The notes: a model not told the origin generated them from the letters alone. A stretch of 64,000 bases of DNA from Halisarca cf. caerulea (GCA_963170055.1 CAUJGJ010000258.1:3569001-3633000), one strand, 5' to 3'. Numbered from the stretch's first letter, positions 10,830 through 26,262 are shown. A program made the numbers and translations.

Positions 10830-12700
10830 TCCAACATTACACAAATACGCCCACAGTAGTTAAGAAACTTCATGTGTGTCCACTGGGAATGTGCGTGGTG
10901 CTAGTGCCAAATATTGGTTTTAGCACCAGCATATCCAACACTACACAAGTACGCCCACAGCACTTCAGAAACTTCATGTGTGTCCACTGGGAATGTGCGT
11001 GGTGCTAGTGCCAAATATTGGTATTAGCACCAGCATATCCAACACTACACAAATACGCCCACAGCACTTCAGAAACTTCATGTGTGTCCACTGGGAATGT
11101 GCGTGGTTCTAGTGCCAAATATTGGTATTAGCACCAGCATATCCAACATTACACAAATACGCCCACAGTAGTTAAGAAACTTCATGTGTGTCCACTGGGA
11201 ATGTGCGTGGTGCTAGTGCCAAATATTTGTTTTAGCACCAGCATATCCAACACTACACAAGTACGCCCACAGCACTTCAGAAACTTAATGTGTGTCCACT
11301 GGGAATGTGCGTGGTGCTAGTGCCAAATATTGGTATTAGCACCAGCATATCCAACACTACACAAATACGCCCACAGCACTTCAGAAACTTCATGTGTGTC
11401 AACTGGGAATGTGCGTGGTTCTAGTGCCAAATATTGGTATTAGCACCAGCATATCCAACACTACACAAATACGCCCACAGCACTTCAGAAACTTCATGTG
11501 TGTCCACTGGGAATGTGCGTGGTGCTAGTGCCAAATATTGGTATTAGCACCAGCATATCCAACACTACACAAATACGCCCACAGCACTTCAGAAAGGTCA
11601 TGTGTGTCCACTGGGAATGTTCGTGGTGCTAGTGCCAAATACTGGTATTAGCACCAGCATATCCAACACTACACAAATACGCCCATAGTAGTTAAGAAAC
11701 TTCATGTGTTTCCACTGGGAATGTGCGTGGTGCTAGTGCCAAATATTGGTATTAGCACCAGCATATCCAACATTACACAAATACGCCCACAGTAGTTAAG
11801 AAACTTCATGTGTGTCCACTGGGAATGTGCGTGGTGCTAGTGCCAAATATTGGTTTTAGCACCAGCATATCCAACACTACACAAGTACGCCCACAGCACT
11901 TCAGAAACTTCATGTGTGTCCACTGGGAATGTGCGTGGTGCTAGTGCCAAATATTGGTATTAGCACCAGCATATCCAACACTACACAAATACGCCCACAG
12001 CACTTCAGAAACTTCATGTGTGTCCACTGGGAATGTGCGTGGTTCTAGTGCCAAATATTGGTATTAGCACCAGCATATCCAACATTACACAAATACGCCC
12101 ACAGTAGTTAAGAAACTTCATGTGTGTCCACTGGGAATGTGCGTGGTGCTAGTGCCAAATATTTGTTTTAGCACCAGCATATCCAACACTACACAAGTAC
12201 GCCCACAGCACTTCAGAAACTTAATGTGTGTCCACTGGGAATGTGCGTGGTGCTAGTGCCAAATATTGGTATTAGCACCAGCATATCCAACACTACACAA
12301 ATACGCCCACAGCACTTCAGAAACTTCATGTGTGTCAACTGGGAATGTGCGTGGTTCTAGTGCCAAATATTGGTATTAGCACCAGCATATCCAACACTAC
12401 ACAAATACGCCCACAGCACTTCAGGAACTTCATGTGTGTCCACTGGGAATGTGCGTGGTGCTAGTGCCAAATATTGGTATTAGCACCAGCATATCCAACA
12501 CTACACAAATACGCCCACAGCACTTCAGAAAGGTCATGTGTGTCCACTGGGAATGTTCGTGGTGCTAGTGCCAAATACTGGTATTAGCACCAGCATATCC
12601 AACACTACACAAATACGCCCATAGTAGTTAAGAAACTTCATGTGTTTCCACTGGGAATGTGCGTGGTGCTAGTGCCAAATATTGGTATTAGCACCAGCAT
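10830..12700 (+). repeat. 9-monomer higher-order repeat (936 bp), two copies
   Basis: Diagnostic variants recur at exactly 936 bp (9 x 104). TTGGTTTTAG is at about 10915 and 11851, AAACTTAATG at 11281 and 12217, and a TTCATGTGTT monomer at 11701 and 12637. The pattern breaks down after about 12700. Confidence 0.9.
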
Positions 12701-14640
12701 ATCCAACACTACACAAATACGCCCACAGCACTTAAGAAAGGTCATGTGTGTCCACTGGGAATGTGCGTGGTGCTAGTGCCAAATATTGGTATTAGCACCA
12801 GCATATCCAACACTACACAAATACGCCAACAGTAGTTAAGTAACTTCATGTGTTTCCACTGGGAATGTGCGTGGTGCTAGTGCCAAATATTGGTATTAGC
12901 AACAGCATATCCAACACTACTCAAATACGCCCATAGTAGTTAAGAAACTTCATGTGTTTCCACTGGGAATGTGCGTGGTGCTAGTGCCAAATATTGGTAT
13001 TAGCACCAACATATCCAACACTACACAAATACGCCCACAGCACTTAAGAAAGGTCATGTGTGTCCACTGGGAATGTGCGTGGTGCTAGTGCCAAATATTG
13101 GTATTAGCACCAGCATATCCAACATTACACAAATACGCCCACAGTAGTTAAGAAACTTCATGTGTGTCCACTGGGAAAGTGCGTGGTGCTAGTGCCAAAT
13201 ATTGGTATTAGCACCAGCATATCCAACACTACACAAGTACGCCCACAGCACTTCAGAAACTTCATGTGTGTCCACTGGGAATGTGCGTGGTGCTAGTGCC
13301 AAATATTGGTATTAGCACCAGCATATCCAACACTACACAAATACGCCCACAGCACTTCAGAAAGGTCATGTGTGTTCACTGGGAATGTTCGTGGTGCTAG
13401 TGCCAAATATTGGTATTAGCACCGGCATATCCAAAACTACACAAATAAGCCCACAGCACTTCAGAAAGTTCATGTGTGTCCACTGGGAATGTGTGTGGTG
13501 CTAGTGCCAAATATTGGTATTAGCACCAGCATATCAAACACTACACAAGTACGCCCACAGCACTTCAGAAAGGTCAAGTGTGTCCACTGGGAATGTGCGT
13601 GGTGCTAGTGCCAAATATTGGTATTAGCACCAGCATATCCAACACTACACAAATACGCCCACAGCACTTAAGAAAGGTCATGTGTGTCCACTGGGAATGT
13701 GCGTGGTGCTAGTGCCAAATATTGGTATTAGCACCAGCATATCCAACACTACACAAATACGCCAACAGTAGTTAAGTAACTTCATGTGTTTCCACTGGGA
13801 ATGTGCGTGGTGCTAGTGCCAAATATTGGTATTAGCAACAGCATATCCAACACTACTCAAATACGCCCATAGTAGTTAAGAAACTTCATGTGTTTCCACT
13901 GGGAATGTGCGTGGTGCTAGTGCCAAATATTGGTATTAGCACCAGCATATCCAACACTACACAAATACGCCCACAGCACTTCAGAAAGGTCATGTGTGTC
14001 CACTGGGAATGTGCGTGGTGCTAGTGCCAAATATTGGTATTAGCACCAGCATATCCAACATTACACAAATACGCCCACAGTAGTTAAGAAACTTCATGTG
14101 TGTCCACTGGGAAAGTGCGTGGTGCTAGTGCCAAATATTGGTATTAGCACCAGCATATCCAACACTACACAAGTACGCCCACAGCACTTCAGAAACTTCA
14201 TGTGTGTCCACTGGCAATGTGCGTGGTGCTAGTGCCAAATATTGGTATTAGCACCAGCATATCCAACACTACACAAATACGCCCACAGCACTTCAGAAAG
14301 GTCATGTGTGTTCACTGGGAATGTTCGTGGTGCTAGTGCCAAATATTGGTATTAGCACCGGCATATCCAACATTACAAAAATACGCCCACAGCACTTCAG
14401 AAAATTCATGTGTGTACACTGGGAATGTGCGTGGTGCTAGTGCCAAATATTGGTATTAGCACCAGCATATCCAAAACTACACAAATAAGCCCACAGCACT
14501 TCAGAAAGTTCATGTGTGTCCACTGGGAATGTGCGTGGTGCTAGTGCCAAATATTGGTATTAGCACCAGCATATCAAACACTACACAAGTACGCCCACAG
14601 CACTTCAGAAAGGTCAAGTGTGTCCACTGGGAATGTGCGT
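12700..14640 (+). repeat. Second 9-monomer higher-order repeat (936 bp), two copies
   Basis: Variants recur at 936 bp. CAGCACTTAAGAAAGG is at about 12725 and 13661, TAGCAACAGC at about 12898 and 13834, CTGGGAAAGT at 13171 and 14107, and ACCGGCATAT at 13421 and 14357. After 14357 the second copy has one extra monomer: the AGGTCAAGTG variant recurs at 1,040 bp (13571 and 14611). Confidence 0.88.
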
Positions 14641-14729
14641 GGTGCTAGTGCCAAATATTGGTATTAGCACCAGCATATCCAACACTACACAAATACGCCC
14701 ACAGAACTTCAGAAAGGTCGTGTGTGTCC

Positions 14730-16600
14730 ACTGGGAATGTGCGTGGTGCTAGTGCCAAATATTGGTATTAGCACCAGCATATCCAACATTACACAAATAC
14801 GCCCACAGTAGTTATGAAACTTCATTTGTGTCCACTGGGAATGTGCGTGGTGCTAGTGCCAAATATTGGTATTAGCACCAGCATATCCAACATTACACAA
14901 ATACGCCCACAGTAGTTAAGAAACTTCATGTGTGTCCACTGGGAATGTGCGTGGTGCTAGTGCCAAATATTGGTATTAGCACCAGCATATCCAACACTAC
15001 ACAAATACGCCCACAGCACTTCAGAAACTTCATGTGTGTCCACTGGGAATGTGCGTGGTTCTAGTGCCAAATATTGGTATTAGCACCAGCATATCCAACA
15101 CTACACAAATACGCCCACAGCACTTCAGAAACTTCATGTGTGTCCACTGGGAATGTGCGTGGTGCTAGTGCAAAATATTGGTATTAGCACCAGCATATCC
15201 AACACTACACAAATACGCCCACAGCACTTCAGAAAGGTCATGTGTGTCCACTGGGAATGTTCGTGGTGCTAGTGCCAAATATTGGTATTAGCACCAGCAT
15301 ATCCAACATTACACAAATACGCCCACAGCACTTCAGAAACTTCATGTGTGTCCACTGGGAATGTGCGTGGTGCTAGTGCCAAATATTGGTATTAGCACCA
15401 GCATATCCAAAACTACACAAATAAGCCCACAGCACTTCAGAAAGTTCATGTGTGTCCTCTGGGAATGTGCGTGGTGCTAGTGCCAAATATTGGTATTAGC
15501 ACCAGCATATCCAACACTACACAAATACGCCCACAGCACTTCAGAAAGGTCGTGTGTGTCCACAGGGAATGTGCGTGGTGCTAGTGCCAAATATTGGTAT
15601 TAGCACCAGCATATCCAACATTACACAAATACGCCCACAGTAGTTATGAAACTTCATTTGTGTCCACTGGGAATGTGCGTGGTGCTAGTGCCAAATATTG
15701 GTATTAGCACCAGCATATCCAACATTACACAAATACGCCCACAGTAGTTAAGAAACTTCATGTGTGTCCACTGGGAATGTGCGTGGTGCTAGTGCCAAAT
15801 ATTGGTATTAGCACCAGCATATCCAACACTACACAAATACGCCCACAGCACTTCAGAAACTTCATGTGTGTCCACTGGGAATGTGCGTGGTTCTAGTGCC
15901 AAATATTGGTATTAGCACCAGCATATCCAACACTACACAAATACGCCCACAGCACTTCAGAAACTTCATGTGTGTCCACTGGGAATGTGCGTGGTGCTAG
16001 TGCAAAATATTGGTATTAGCACCAGCATATCCAACACTACACAAATACGCCCACAGCACTTCAGAAAGGTCATGTGTGTCCACTGGGAATGTTCGTGGTG
16101 CTAGTGCCAAATATTGGTATTAGCACCAGCATATCCAACATTACACAAATACGCCCACAGCACTTCAGAAACTTCATGTGTGTCCACTGGGAATGTGCGT
16201 GGTGCTAGTGCCAAATATTGGTATTAGCACCAGCATATCCAAAACTACACAAATAAGCCCACAGCACTTCAGAAAGTTCATGTGTGTCCTCTGGGAATGT
16301 GCGTGGTGCTAGTGCCAAATATTGGTATTAGCACCAGCATATCCAACACTACACAAATACGCCCACAGCACTTCAGAAAGGTCGTGTGTGTCCACAGGGA
16401 ATGTGCGTGGTGCTAGTGCCAAATATTGGTATTAGCACCAGCATATCCAACATTACACAAATACGCCCACAGTAGTTATGAAACTTCATTTGTGTCCACT
16501 GGGAATGTGCGTGGTGCTAGTGCCAAATATTGGTATTAGCACCAGCATATCCAACATTACACAAATACGCCCACAGTAGTTAAGAAACTTCATGTGTGTC
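14730..16600 (+). repeat. 8-monomer higher-order repeat (832 bp), two copies
   Basis: Variant TGTGTCCTCT occurs at 15451 and 16283, and the CACAGGGAAT monomer at 15561 and 16393. Both offsets are exactly 832 bp (8 x 104). The CAGTAGTTATG monomer repeats with the same spacing. Confidence 0.88.
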
Positions 16601-19600
16601 CACTGGGAATGTGCGTGGTGCTAGTGCCAAATATTGGTTTTAGCACCAGCATATCCAACACTACACAAGTACGCCCACAGCACTTCAGAAACTTCATGTG
16701 TGTCCACTGGGAATGTGCGTGGTGCTAGTGCCAAATATTGGTATTAGCACCAGCATATCCAACACTACAAAAATACGCCCACAGCACTTCAGAAACTTCA
16801 TGTGTGTCCACTGGGAATGTGCGTGGTGCTAGTGCCAAATATTGGTATTAGCACCAGCATATCCAACACTACACAAATACGCCCACAGCACTTCAGAAAG
16901 GTCATGTGTGTCCACTGGGAATGTTCGTGGTGTTAGTGCCAAATATTGGTATTAGCACCAGCATATCCAACACTACACAAATACGCCCATAGTAGTTAAG
17001 AAACTTCATGTGTTTCCACTGGGAATGTGCGTGGTGCTATTGCCAAATATTGGTATTAGCACCAGCATATCAAACACTACACAAGTACGCCCACAGCACT
17101 TCAGAAACTTCATGTGTGTCCACTGGGAATGTGCGTGGTGCTAGTGCCAAATATTGGTATTAGCACCAGCATATCCAACAATACACAAATACGCCCACAG
17201 CACTTCAGAAACTTCATGTGTGTCCACTGGGAATGTGCGTGGTTCTAGTGCCAATTATTGGTATTAGCACCAGCATATCCAACACTACACAAATACGCCC
17301 ACAGCACTTCAGAAACTTCATGTGTGTCCACTGGGAATGTGCGTGGTGCTAGTGCCAAATATTGGTATTAGCACCAGCATATCCAACACTACACAAATAC
17401 GCCCACAGCACTTCAGAAACTTCATGTGTGTCCACTGGGAATGTTCGTGGTGCTAGTGCCAAATATTGGTATTAGCACCAGCATATCCAACACTACACAA
17501 ATACGCCCATAGTAGTTAAGAAACTTCATGTGTTTCCACTGGGAATGTGCGTGGTTCTAGTGCCAAATATTGGTATTAGCACCAGCATATCCAACACTAA
17601 AATACGCCCACAGCACTTCAGAAAGGTCATGTGTGTCCACTGGGAATGTGCGTGGTGCTAGTGCCAAATATTGGTATTAGCACCAGCATATCCAACACTA
17701 CACAAATACGCCAAAGGTAGTTAAGAAACTTCATGTGTTTCCACTGGGAATGTTCGTGGTGCTAGTGCCAAATATTGGTATTAGCACCAGCATATCCAAC
17801 ACTACACAAATACGCCCACAGCACTTCAGAAAGGTCATGTGTGTCCACTGGGAATGTTCGTGGTGCTAGTGCCAAATATTGGTATTAGCACCAGCATATC
17901 CAACACTACACAAATACGCCCATAGTAGTTAAGAAACTTCATGTGTTTCCACTGGGAATGTGCGTGGTGCTAGTGCCAAATATTGGTATTAGCACCAGCA
18001 TATCCAACACTACACAAATACGCCCACAGCACTTCAGAAAGGTCATGTGTGTCCACTGGGAATGTGCGTGGTTCTAGTGCCAAATATTGGTATTAGCACC
18101 AGCATATCCAACACTACACAAATACGCCCACAGCACTTCAGAAAGGTCATGTGTGTCCACTGGGAATGTTCGTGGTGCTAGTGCCAAATATTGGTATTAG
18201 CACCAGCATATCCAACACTACACAAATACGCCCATAGTAGCTAAGAAACTTCATGTGTTTCCACTGGGAATGTGCGTGGTGCTAGTGCCAAATATTGGTA
18301 TTAGCACCAGCATATCCAACACTACACAAATACGCCCACAGCACTTCAGAAAGGTCATGTGTGTCCACTGGGAATGTGCGTGGTGCTAGTGCCAAATATT
18401 GGTATTAGCACCAGCATATCCAACACTACACAAATACGCCCACAGAACTTCAGAAAGGTCATGTGTGTCCACTGGGATTGTGCGTGGTGCTAGTGCCAAA
18501 TATTGGTATTACCACCAGCATATCCAACATTACACAAATACGCCCACAGTAGTTAAGAAACTTCATGTGTGTCCACTGGGAATGTGCGTGGTGCTAGTGC
18601 CAAATATTGGTATTAGCACCAGCATATCCCACACTACACAAATACGCCCACAGTAGTTAAGAAACTTCATGTGTTTCCACTGGGAATGTGCGTGGTGCTA
18701 GTGCCAAATATTGGTATTAGCAGCAGCATATCCAACACTACACAAATACGCCCACAGCACTTCAGAAAGGTCATGTGTGTTCACTGTGAATGTTCGTGGT
18801 GCTAGTGCCAAATATTTGTATTAGCACCAGCATATCCAACATTACACAAATACGCCCACAGATCTTCAGAAACTTCATGTGTGTCCACTGGGAATGTGCG
18901 TGGTGCTAGTGCCAAATATTGGTATTAGCACCAGCATATCCAAAACTACACAAATAAGCCCACAGCACTTCAGAAAGTTCATGTGTGTCCACTGGGAATG
19001 TGCGTGGTGCTAGTGCCAAATATTGGTATTAGCACCAGCATATCAAACACTACACAAGTACGCCCACAGCACTTCAGAAAGGTTATGTGTGTCCACTGGG
19101 AATGTGCGTGGTGCTAGTGCCAAATATTGGTATTAGCACCAGCATATCCAACACTACACAAATACGCCCACAGAACTTCAGAAAGGTCGTGTGTGTCCAC
19201 TGGGAATGTGCGTGGTGCTAGTGCCAAATATTGGTATTAGCACCAGCATATCCAACACTACACAAATACGCCCACAGAACTTCAGAAAGGTCGTGTGTGT
19301 CCACTGGGAATGTGCGTGGTGCTAGTGCCAAATATTGGTATTAGCACCAGCATATCCAACAGTACACAAATACGCCCACAGTAGTTAAGAAACTTCATGT
19401 GTGTCCACTGGGAATGTGCGTGGTGCTAGTGCCAAATATTGGTTTTAGCACCAGCATATACAACACTACACAAATACGCCCACAGCACTTCAGAAACGTC
19501 ATGTGTGTCCACTGGGAATGTGCGTGGTGCTAGTGCCAAATATTGGTATTAGCACCAGCATATCCAACATTACACAAATACGCACACAGTAGTTAAGAAA

Positions 19601-19918
19601 CTTTATGTGTGTCCACTGGGAATGTGCGTGGTGCTAGTGCCAAATATTGGTATTAGCACCAGCATATCCAACACTACACAAATACGCCCACAGCACTTCA
19701 GAAAGGTCACGTGTGTCCACTGGGAATGTGCGTAGTGCTAGTGCCAAATATTGGTATTAGCACCAGCATATCCAACACTACACAAATACGCTCACAGTAA
19801 TTAAGAAACTTCATTTGTGTCCACTGGGAATGTGCGTGGTGCTAGTGCCCAATATTGGTATTAGCACCAGCATATCCAACACTACACAAATACGCCCACA
19901 GCACTTCAGAAACTTCAT

Positions 19919-22900
19919 GTGTGTCCACTGGGAATGTGCGTGGTGCTAGTGCCAAATATTGGTATTAGCACCAGCATATCCAACACTACACAAATACGCC
20001 CACATCACTTAGGAAAGGTCATGTGTGTCCACTGGGAATGTGCGTTGTGCTATTGCCCAATATTGGTATTAGCACCAGCATATCCAACACTACACAAATA
20101 CGCCCACAGCACTTCAGAAAGGTCATGTGTGTCCACTGGGAATGTGTGTGGTGCTAGTGCCAAATATTGGTATTAGCACCAGCATATCCAACACTACACA
20201 AATACGCCCACAGCACTTCAGAAAGGTCATGTGTGTCCACTGGGAATGTGCGTGGTGCTAGTGCCAAATATTGGTATTAGCACCAGCATATCCAACACTA
20301 CACAAATACGCCCACAGCACTTCAGAAAGGTCATGTGTGTCCACTGGGAATGCGCGTGGTGCTAGTGCCAAATATTGGTATTAGCACCAGCATATCCAAC
20401 ACTACACAAATACGCCCACAGCACTTCAGAAAGGTCATGTGTGTTCACTGGGAATTTGCGTGGTGCTAGTGCCAAATATTTGTATTAGCATCAGCATATC
20501 CAACACTACACAAATACGCCCACATCAGTTAGGAAAGGTCATGTGTGTCTACTGGGAATGTGCGTGGTGCTAGTGCCCAATATATGTATTAGCACCAGCA
20601 TATCCAACATTACACAAATACGCCCTCAGTAGTTAAGAAACTTCATGTGTGTCCACTGGGAATGTGCGTGGTGCTAGTGCCCAATATTGGTATTAGCACC
20701 AGCATATCCAACACTACACAAATACGCCCACAGCACTTCAGAAAGGTCATGTGTGTGCACTGAGAATGTGCGTTGTGCTATTGCCCAATATTGGTATTAG
20801 CACCAGCATATCCAACACTACACAAATACGCCCACAGCACTTCAGAAAGGTCATGTGTGTCCACTGGGAATGTGTGTGGTGCTAGTGCCAAATATTGGTA
20901 TTAGCACCAGCATATCCAACACTACACAAATACGCCCACAGCACTTCAGAAAGGTCATGTGTGTCCACTGGGAATGTGCGTGGTGCTAGTGCCAAATATT
21001 GGTATTAGCACCAGCATATCCAACACTACACAAATACGCCCACAGCACTTCAGAAACTTCATGTGTGTCCACTGGGAATGTGCGTGGTGCTAGTGCCCAA
21101 TATTGGTATTAGCACCAGCATATCCAACACTACACAAATACGCCCACAGCACTTCAGAAAGGTCATGTGTATGCACTGGGAATTTGCGTGGTGTTAGTGC
21201 CCAATATTGGTATTAGCACCAGCATATCCAACACTACACAAATACGCCCACAGTAGTTAAGAAACTTCATTTGTGACCACTGGGAATGTGCGTGGTGCTA
21301 GTGCCCGATATTGGTATTAGAACCAGCATATCCAACACTACACAAACACGCCCACAGCACTTCAGAAACTTCACGTGTGTGCACTGGGAATGTGCGTGGT
21401 GCTCGTGCCTAATATTTGTATTAGCACCAGCATATCCAACACTACACAAATACGCCCGTAGCACTTCAGAAAGGTTATGTGTGTCCACTGGGAATGTGCG
21501 TGGTGCTAGTGCCAAATATTGGTATTAGCACCAGCATATCCAACACTACACAAATACGCTCACAGTAATTAAGAAACTTCATTTGTGTCCACTGGGAATG
21601 TGCGTGGTGCTAGTGCCCAATATTGGTATTAGCACCAGCATATCCAACACTACACAAATACGCCCACAGCACTTCAGAAACTTCATGTGTGTCCACTGGG
21701 AATGTGCGTGGTGCTAGTGCCAAATATTGGTATTAGCACCAGCATATCCAATACTACACAAATACGCCCACATCACTTAGGAAAGGTCATGTGTGTCCAC
21801 TGGGAATGTGCGTTGTGCTATTGCCCAATATTGGTATTAGCACCAGCATATCCAACACTACACAAATACGCTCACAGTAATTAAGAAACTTCATTTGTGT
21901 CCACTGGGAATGTGCGTGGTGCTAGTGCCCAATATTGGTATTAGCACCAGCATATCCAACACTACACAAATACGCCCACAGCACTTCAGAAACTTCATGT
22001 GTGTCCACTGGGAATGTGCGTGGTGCTAGTGCCAAATATTGGTATTAGCACCAGCATATCCAACACTACACAAATACGCCCACATCACTTAGGAAAGGTC
22101 ATGTGTGTCCACTGGGAATGTGCGTTGTGCTATTGCCCAATATTGGTATTAGCACCAGCATATCCAACACTACACAAATACGCCCACAGCACTTCAGAAA
22201 GGTCATGTGTGTCCACTGGGAATGTGTGTGGTGCTAGTGCCAAATATTGGTATTAGCACCAGCATATCCAACACTACACAAATACGCCCACAGCACTTCA
22301 GAAAGGTCATGTGTGTCCACTGGGAATGTGCGTGGTGCTAGTGCCAAATATTGGTATTAGCACCAGCATATCCAACACTACACAAATACGCCCACAGCAC
22401 TTCAGAAACTTCATGTGTGTCCACTGGGAATGTGCGTGGTGCTAGTGCCAAATATTGGTATTAGCACCAGCATATCCAACACTACACAAATACGCCCACA
22501 GCACTTCAGAAAGGTCATGTGTGTTCACTGGGAATTTGCGTGGTGCTAGTGCCAAATATTTGTATTAGCATCAGCATATCCAACACTACACAAATACGCC
22601 CACATCAGTTAGGAAAGGTCATGTGTGTCTACTGGGAATGTGCGTGGTGCTAGTGCCCAATATATGTATTAGCACCAGCATATCCAACATTACACAAATA
22701 CGCCCTCAGTAGTTAAGAAACTTCATGTGTGTCCACTGGGAATGTGCGTGGTGCTAGTGCCCAATATTGGTATTAGCACCAGCATATCCAACACTACACA
22801 AATACGCCCACAGCACTTCAGAAAGGTCATGTGTGTGCACTGAGAATGTGCGTTGTGCTATTGCCCAATATTGGTATTAGCACCAGCATATCCAACACTA

Positions 22901-25900
22901 CACAAATACGCCCACAGCACTTCAGAAAGGTCATGTGTGTCCACTGGGAATGTGTGTGGTGCTAGTGCCAAATATTGGTATTAGCACCAGCATATCCAAC
23001 ACTACACAAATACGCCCACAGCACTTCAGAAAGGTCATGTGTGTCCACTGGGAATGTGCGTGGTGCTAGTGCCAAATATTGGTATTAGCACCAGCATATC
23101 CAACACTACACAAATACGCCCACAGCACTTCAGAAACTTCATGTGTGTCCACTGGGAATGTGCGTGGTGCTAGTGCCCAATATTGGTATTAGCACCAGCA
23201 TATCCAACACTACACAAATACGCCCACAGCACTTCAGAAAGGTCATGTGTATGCACTGGGAATTTGCGTGGTGTTAGTGCCCAATATTGGTATTAGCACC
23301 AGCATATCCAACACTACACAAATACGCCCACAGTAGTTAAGAAACTTCATTTGTGACCACTGGGAATGTGCGTGGTGCTAGTGCCCGATATTGGTATTAG
23401 AACCAGCATATCCAACACTACACAAACACGCCCACAGCACTTCAGAAACTTCACGTGTGTGCACTGGGAATGTGCGTGGTGCTCGTGCCTAATATTTGTA
23501 TTAGCACCAGCATATCCAACACTACACAAATACGCCCGTAGCACTTCAGAAAGGTTATGTGTGTCCACTGGGAATGTGCGTGGTGCTAGTGCCAAATATT
23601 GGTATTAGCACCAGCATATCCAACACTACACAAATACGCTCACAGTAATTAAGAAACTTCATTTGTGTCCACTGGGAATGTGCGTGGTGCTAGTGCCCAA
23701 TATTGGTATTAGCACCAGCATATCCAACACTACACAAATACGCCCACAGCACTTCAGAAACTTCATGTGTGTCCACTGGGAATGTGCGTGGTGCTAGTGC
23801 CAAATATTGGTATTAGCACCAGCATATCCAACACTACACAAATACGCCCACATCACTTAGGAAAGGTCATGTGTGTCCACTGGGAATGTGCGTTGTGCTA
23901 TTGCCCAATATTGGTATTAGCACCAGCATATCCAACACTACACAAATACGCCCACAGCACTTCAGAAAGGTCATGTGTGTCCACTGGGAATGTGGGTGGT
24001 GCTAGTGCCAAATATTGGTATTAGCACCAGCATATCCAACACTACACAAATACGCCCACAGCACTTCAGAAAGGTCATGTGTGTCCACTGGGAATGTGCG
24101 TGGTGCTAGTGCCAAATATTGGTATTAGCACCAGCATATCCAACACTACACAAATACGCCCACAGCACTTCAGAAACTTCATGTGTGTCCACTGGGAATG
24201 TTCGTGGTGCTAGTGCCAAATATTGGTATTAGCACCAGCATATCCAACACTACACAAATACGCCCACATCACTTAGGAAAGGTCATGTGTGTCCACTGGG
24301 AATGTGCGTTGTGCTATTGCCCAATATTGGTATTAGCACCAGCATATCCAACACTACACAAATACGCTCACAGTAATTAAGAAACTTCATTTGTGTCCAC
24401 TGGGAATGTGCGTGGTGCTAGTGCCCAATATTGGTATTAGCACCAGCATATCCAACACTACACAAATACGCCCACAGCACTTCAGAAACTTCATGTGTGT
24501 CCACTGGGAATGTGCGTGGTGCTAGTGCCAAATATTGGTATTAGCACCAGCATATCCAACACTACACAAATACGCCCACATCACTTAGGAAAGGTCATGT
24601 GTGTCCACTGGGAATGTGCGTTGTGCTATTGCCCAATATTGGTATTAGCACCAGCATATCCAACACTACACAAATACGCCCACAGCACTTCAGAAAGGTC
24701 ATGTGTGTCCACTGGGAATGTGTGTGGTGCTAGTGCCAAATATTGGTATTAGCACCAGCATATCCAACACTACACAAATACGCCCACAGCACTTCAGAAA
24801 GGTCATGTGTGTCCACTGGGAATGTGCGTGGTGCTAGTGCCAAATATTGGTATTAGCACCAGCATATCCAACACTACACAAATACGCCCACAGCACTTCA
24901 GAAACTTCATGTGTGTCCACTGGGAATGTGCGTGGTGCTAGTGCCAAATATTGGTATTAGCACCAGCATATCCAACACTACACAAATACGCCCACAGCAC
25001 TTCAGAAAGGTCATGTGTGTTCACTGGGAATTTGCGTGGTGCTAGTGCCAAATATTTGTATTAGCATCAGCATATCCAACACTACACAAATACGCCCACA
25101 TCAGTTAGGAAAGGTCATGTGTGTCTACTGGGAATGTGCGTGGTGCTAGTGCCCAATATATGTATTAGCACCAGCATATCCAACATTACACAAATACGCC
25201 CTCAGTAGTTAAGAAACTTCATGTGTGTCCACTGGGAATGTGCGTGGTGCTAGTGCCCAATATTGGTATTAGCACCAGCATATCCAACACTACACAAATA
25301 CGCCCACAGCACTTCAGAAAGGTCATGTGTGTGCACTGAGAATGTGCGTTGTGCTATTGCCCAATATTGGTATTAGCACCAGCATATCCAACACTACACA
25401 AATACGCCCACAGCACTTCAGAAAGGTCATGTGTGTCCACTGGGAATGTGTGTGGTGCTAGTGCCAAATATTGGTATTAGCACCAGCATATCCAACACTA
25501 CACAAATACGCCCACAGCACTTCAGAAAGGTCATGTGTGTCCACTGGGAATGTGCGTGGTGCTAGTGCCAAATATTGGTATTAGCACCAGCATATCCAAC
25601 ACTACACAAATACGCCCACAGCACTTCAGAAACTTCATGTGTGTCCACTGGGAATGTGCGTGGTGCTAGTGCCCAATATTGGTATTAGCACCAGCATATC
25701 CAACACTACACAAATACGCCCACAGCACTTCAGAAAGGTCATGTGTATGCACTGGGAATTTGCGTGGTGTTAGTGCCCAATATTGGTATTAGCACCAGCA
25801 TATCCAACACTACACAAATACGCCCACAGTAGTTAAGAAACTTCATTTGTGACCACTGGGAATGTGCGTGGTGCTAGTGCCCGATATTGGTATTAGAACC

Positions 25901-26262
25901 AGCATATCCAACACTACACAAACACGCCCACAGCACTTCAGAAACTTCACGTGTGTGCACTGGGAATGTGCGTGGTGCTCGTGCCTAATATTTGTATTAG
26001 CACCAGCATATCCAACACTACACAAATACGCCCGTAGCACTTCAGAAAGGTTATGTGTGTCCACTGGGAATGTGCGTGGTGCTAGTGCCAAATATTGGTA
26101 TTAGCACCAGCATATCCAACACTACACAAATACGCTCACAGTAATTAAGAAACTTCATTTGTGTCCACTGGGAATGTGCGTGGTGCTAGTGCCCAATATT
26201 GGTATTAGCACCAGCATATCCAACACTACACAAATACGCCCACAGCACTTCAGAAACTTCAT
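19919..26262 (+). repeat. 17-monomer higher-order repeats (1,768 bp) with 3- and 4-monomer linkers
   Basis: The monomer followed by CACATCACTTAGGAAAGG starts at 19919, 21687, 21999, 23767, 24183, 24495 and 26263. Successive steps are 1768, 312, 1768, 416, 312 and 1768 bp, that is 17, 3, 17, 4, 3 and 17 monomers. The 17-monomer block is therefore present three times here, separated by short 3- or 7-monomer linkers that restart the same block. Confidence 0.92.

Larger units (their letters stand above)
5470..19840 (+). repeat. 104-bp satellite array, family A1
   Basis: About 138 head-to-tail monomers with a period of 104 bp. Fixed landmarks in each monomer, in order, are GGTGCTAGTGCC, AAATATTGG, TATTAGCACCAGCATATCC, AACACTACACAAATACGCCC, then one of two variants (CAGCACTTCAGAAA or CAGTAGTTAAGAAA), and CACTGGGAATGTGCGTG. 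All copies have the same orientation. The first three or four monomers (5470-5800) are more diverged than the interior, as is usual at a satellite edge. The centre is consistently GCCAAATATTGG here. Coding calls are rejected because the 104-bp period shifts frame in every copy and the TAG in TATTAG ends one frame per monomer. Confidence 0.97.
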
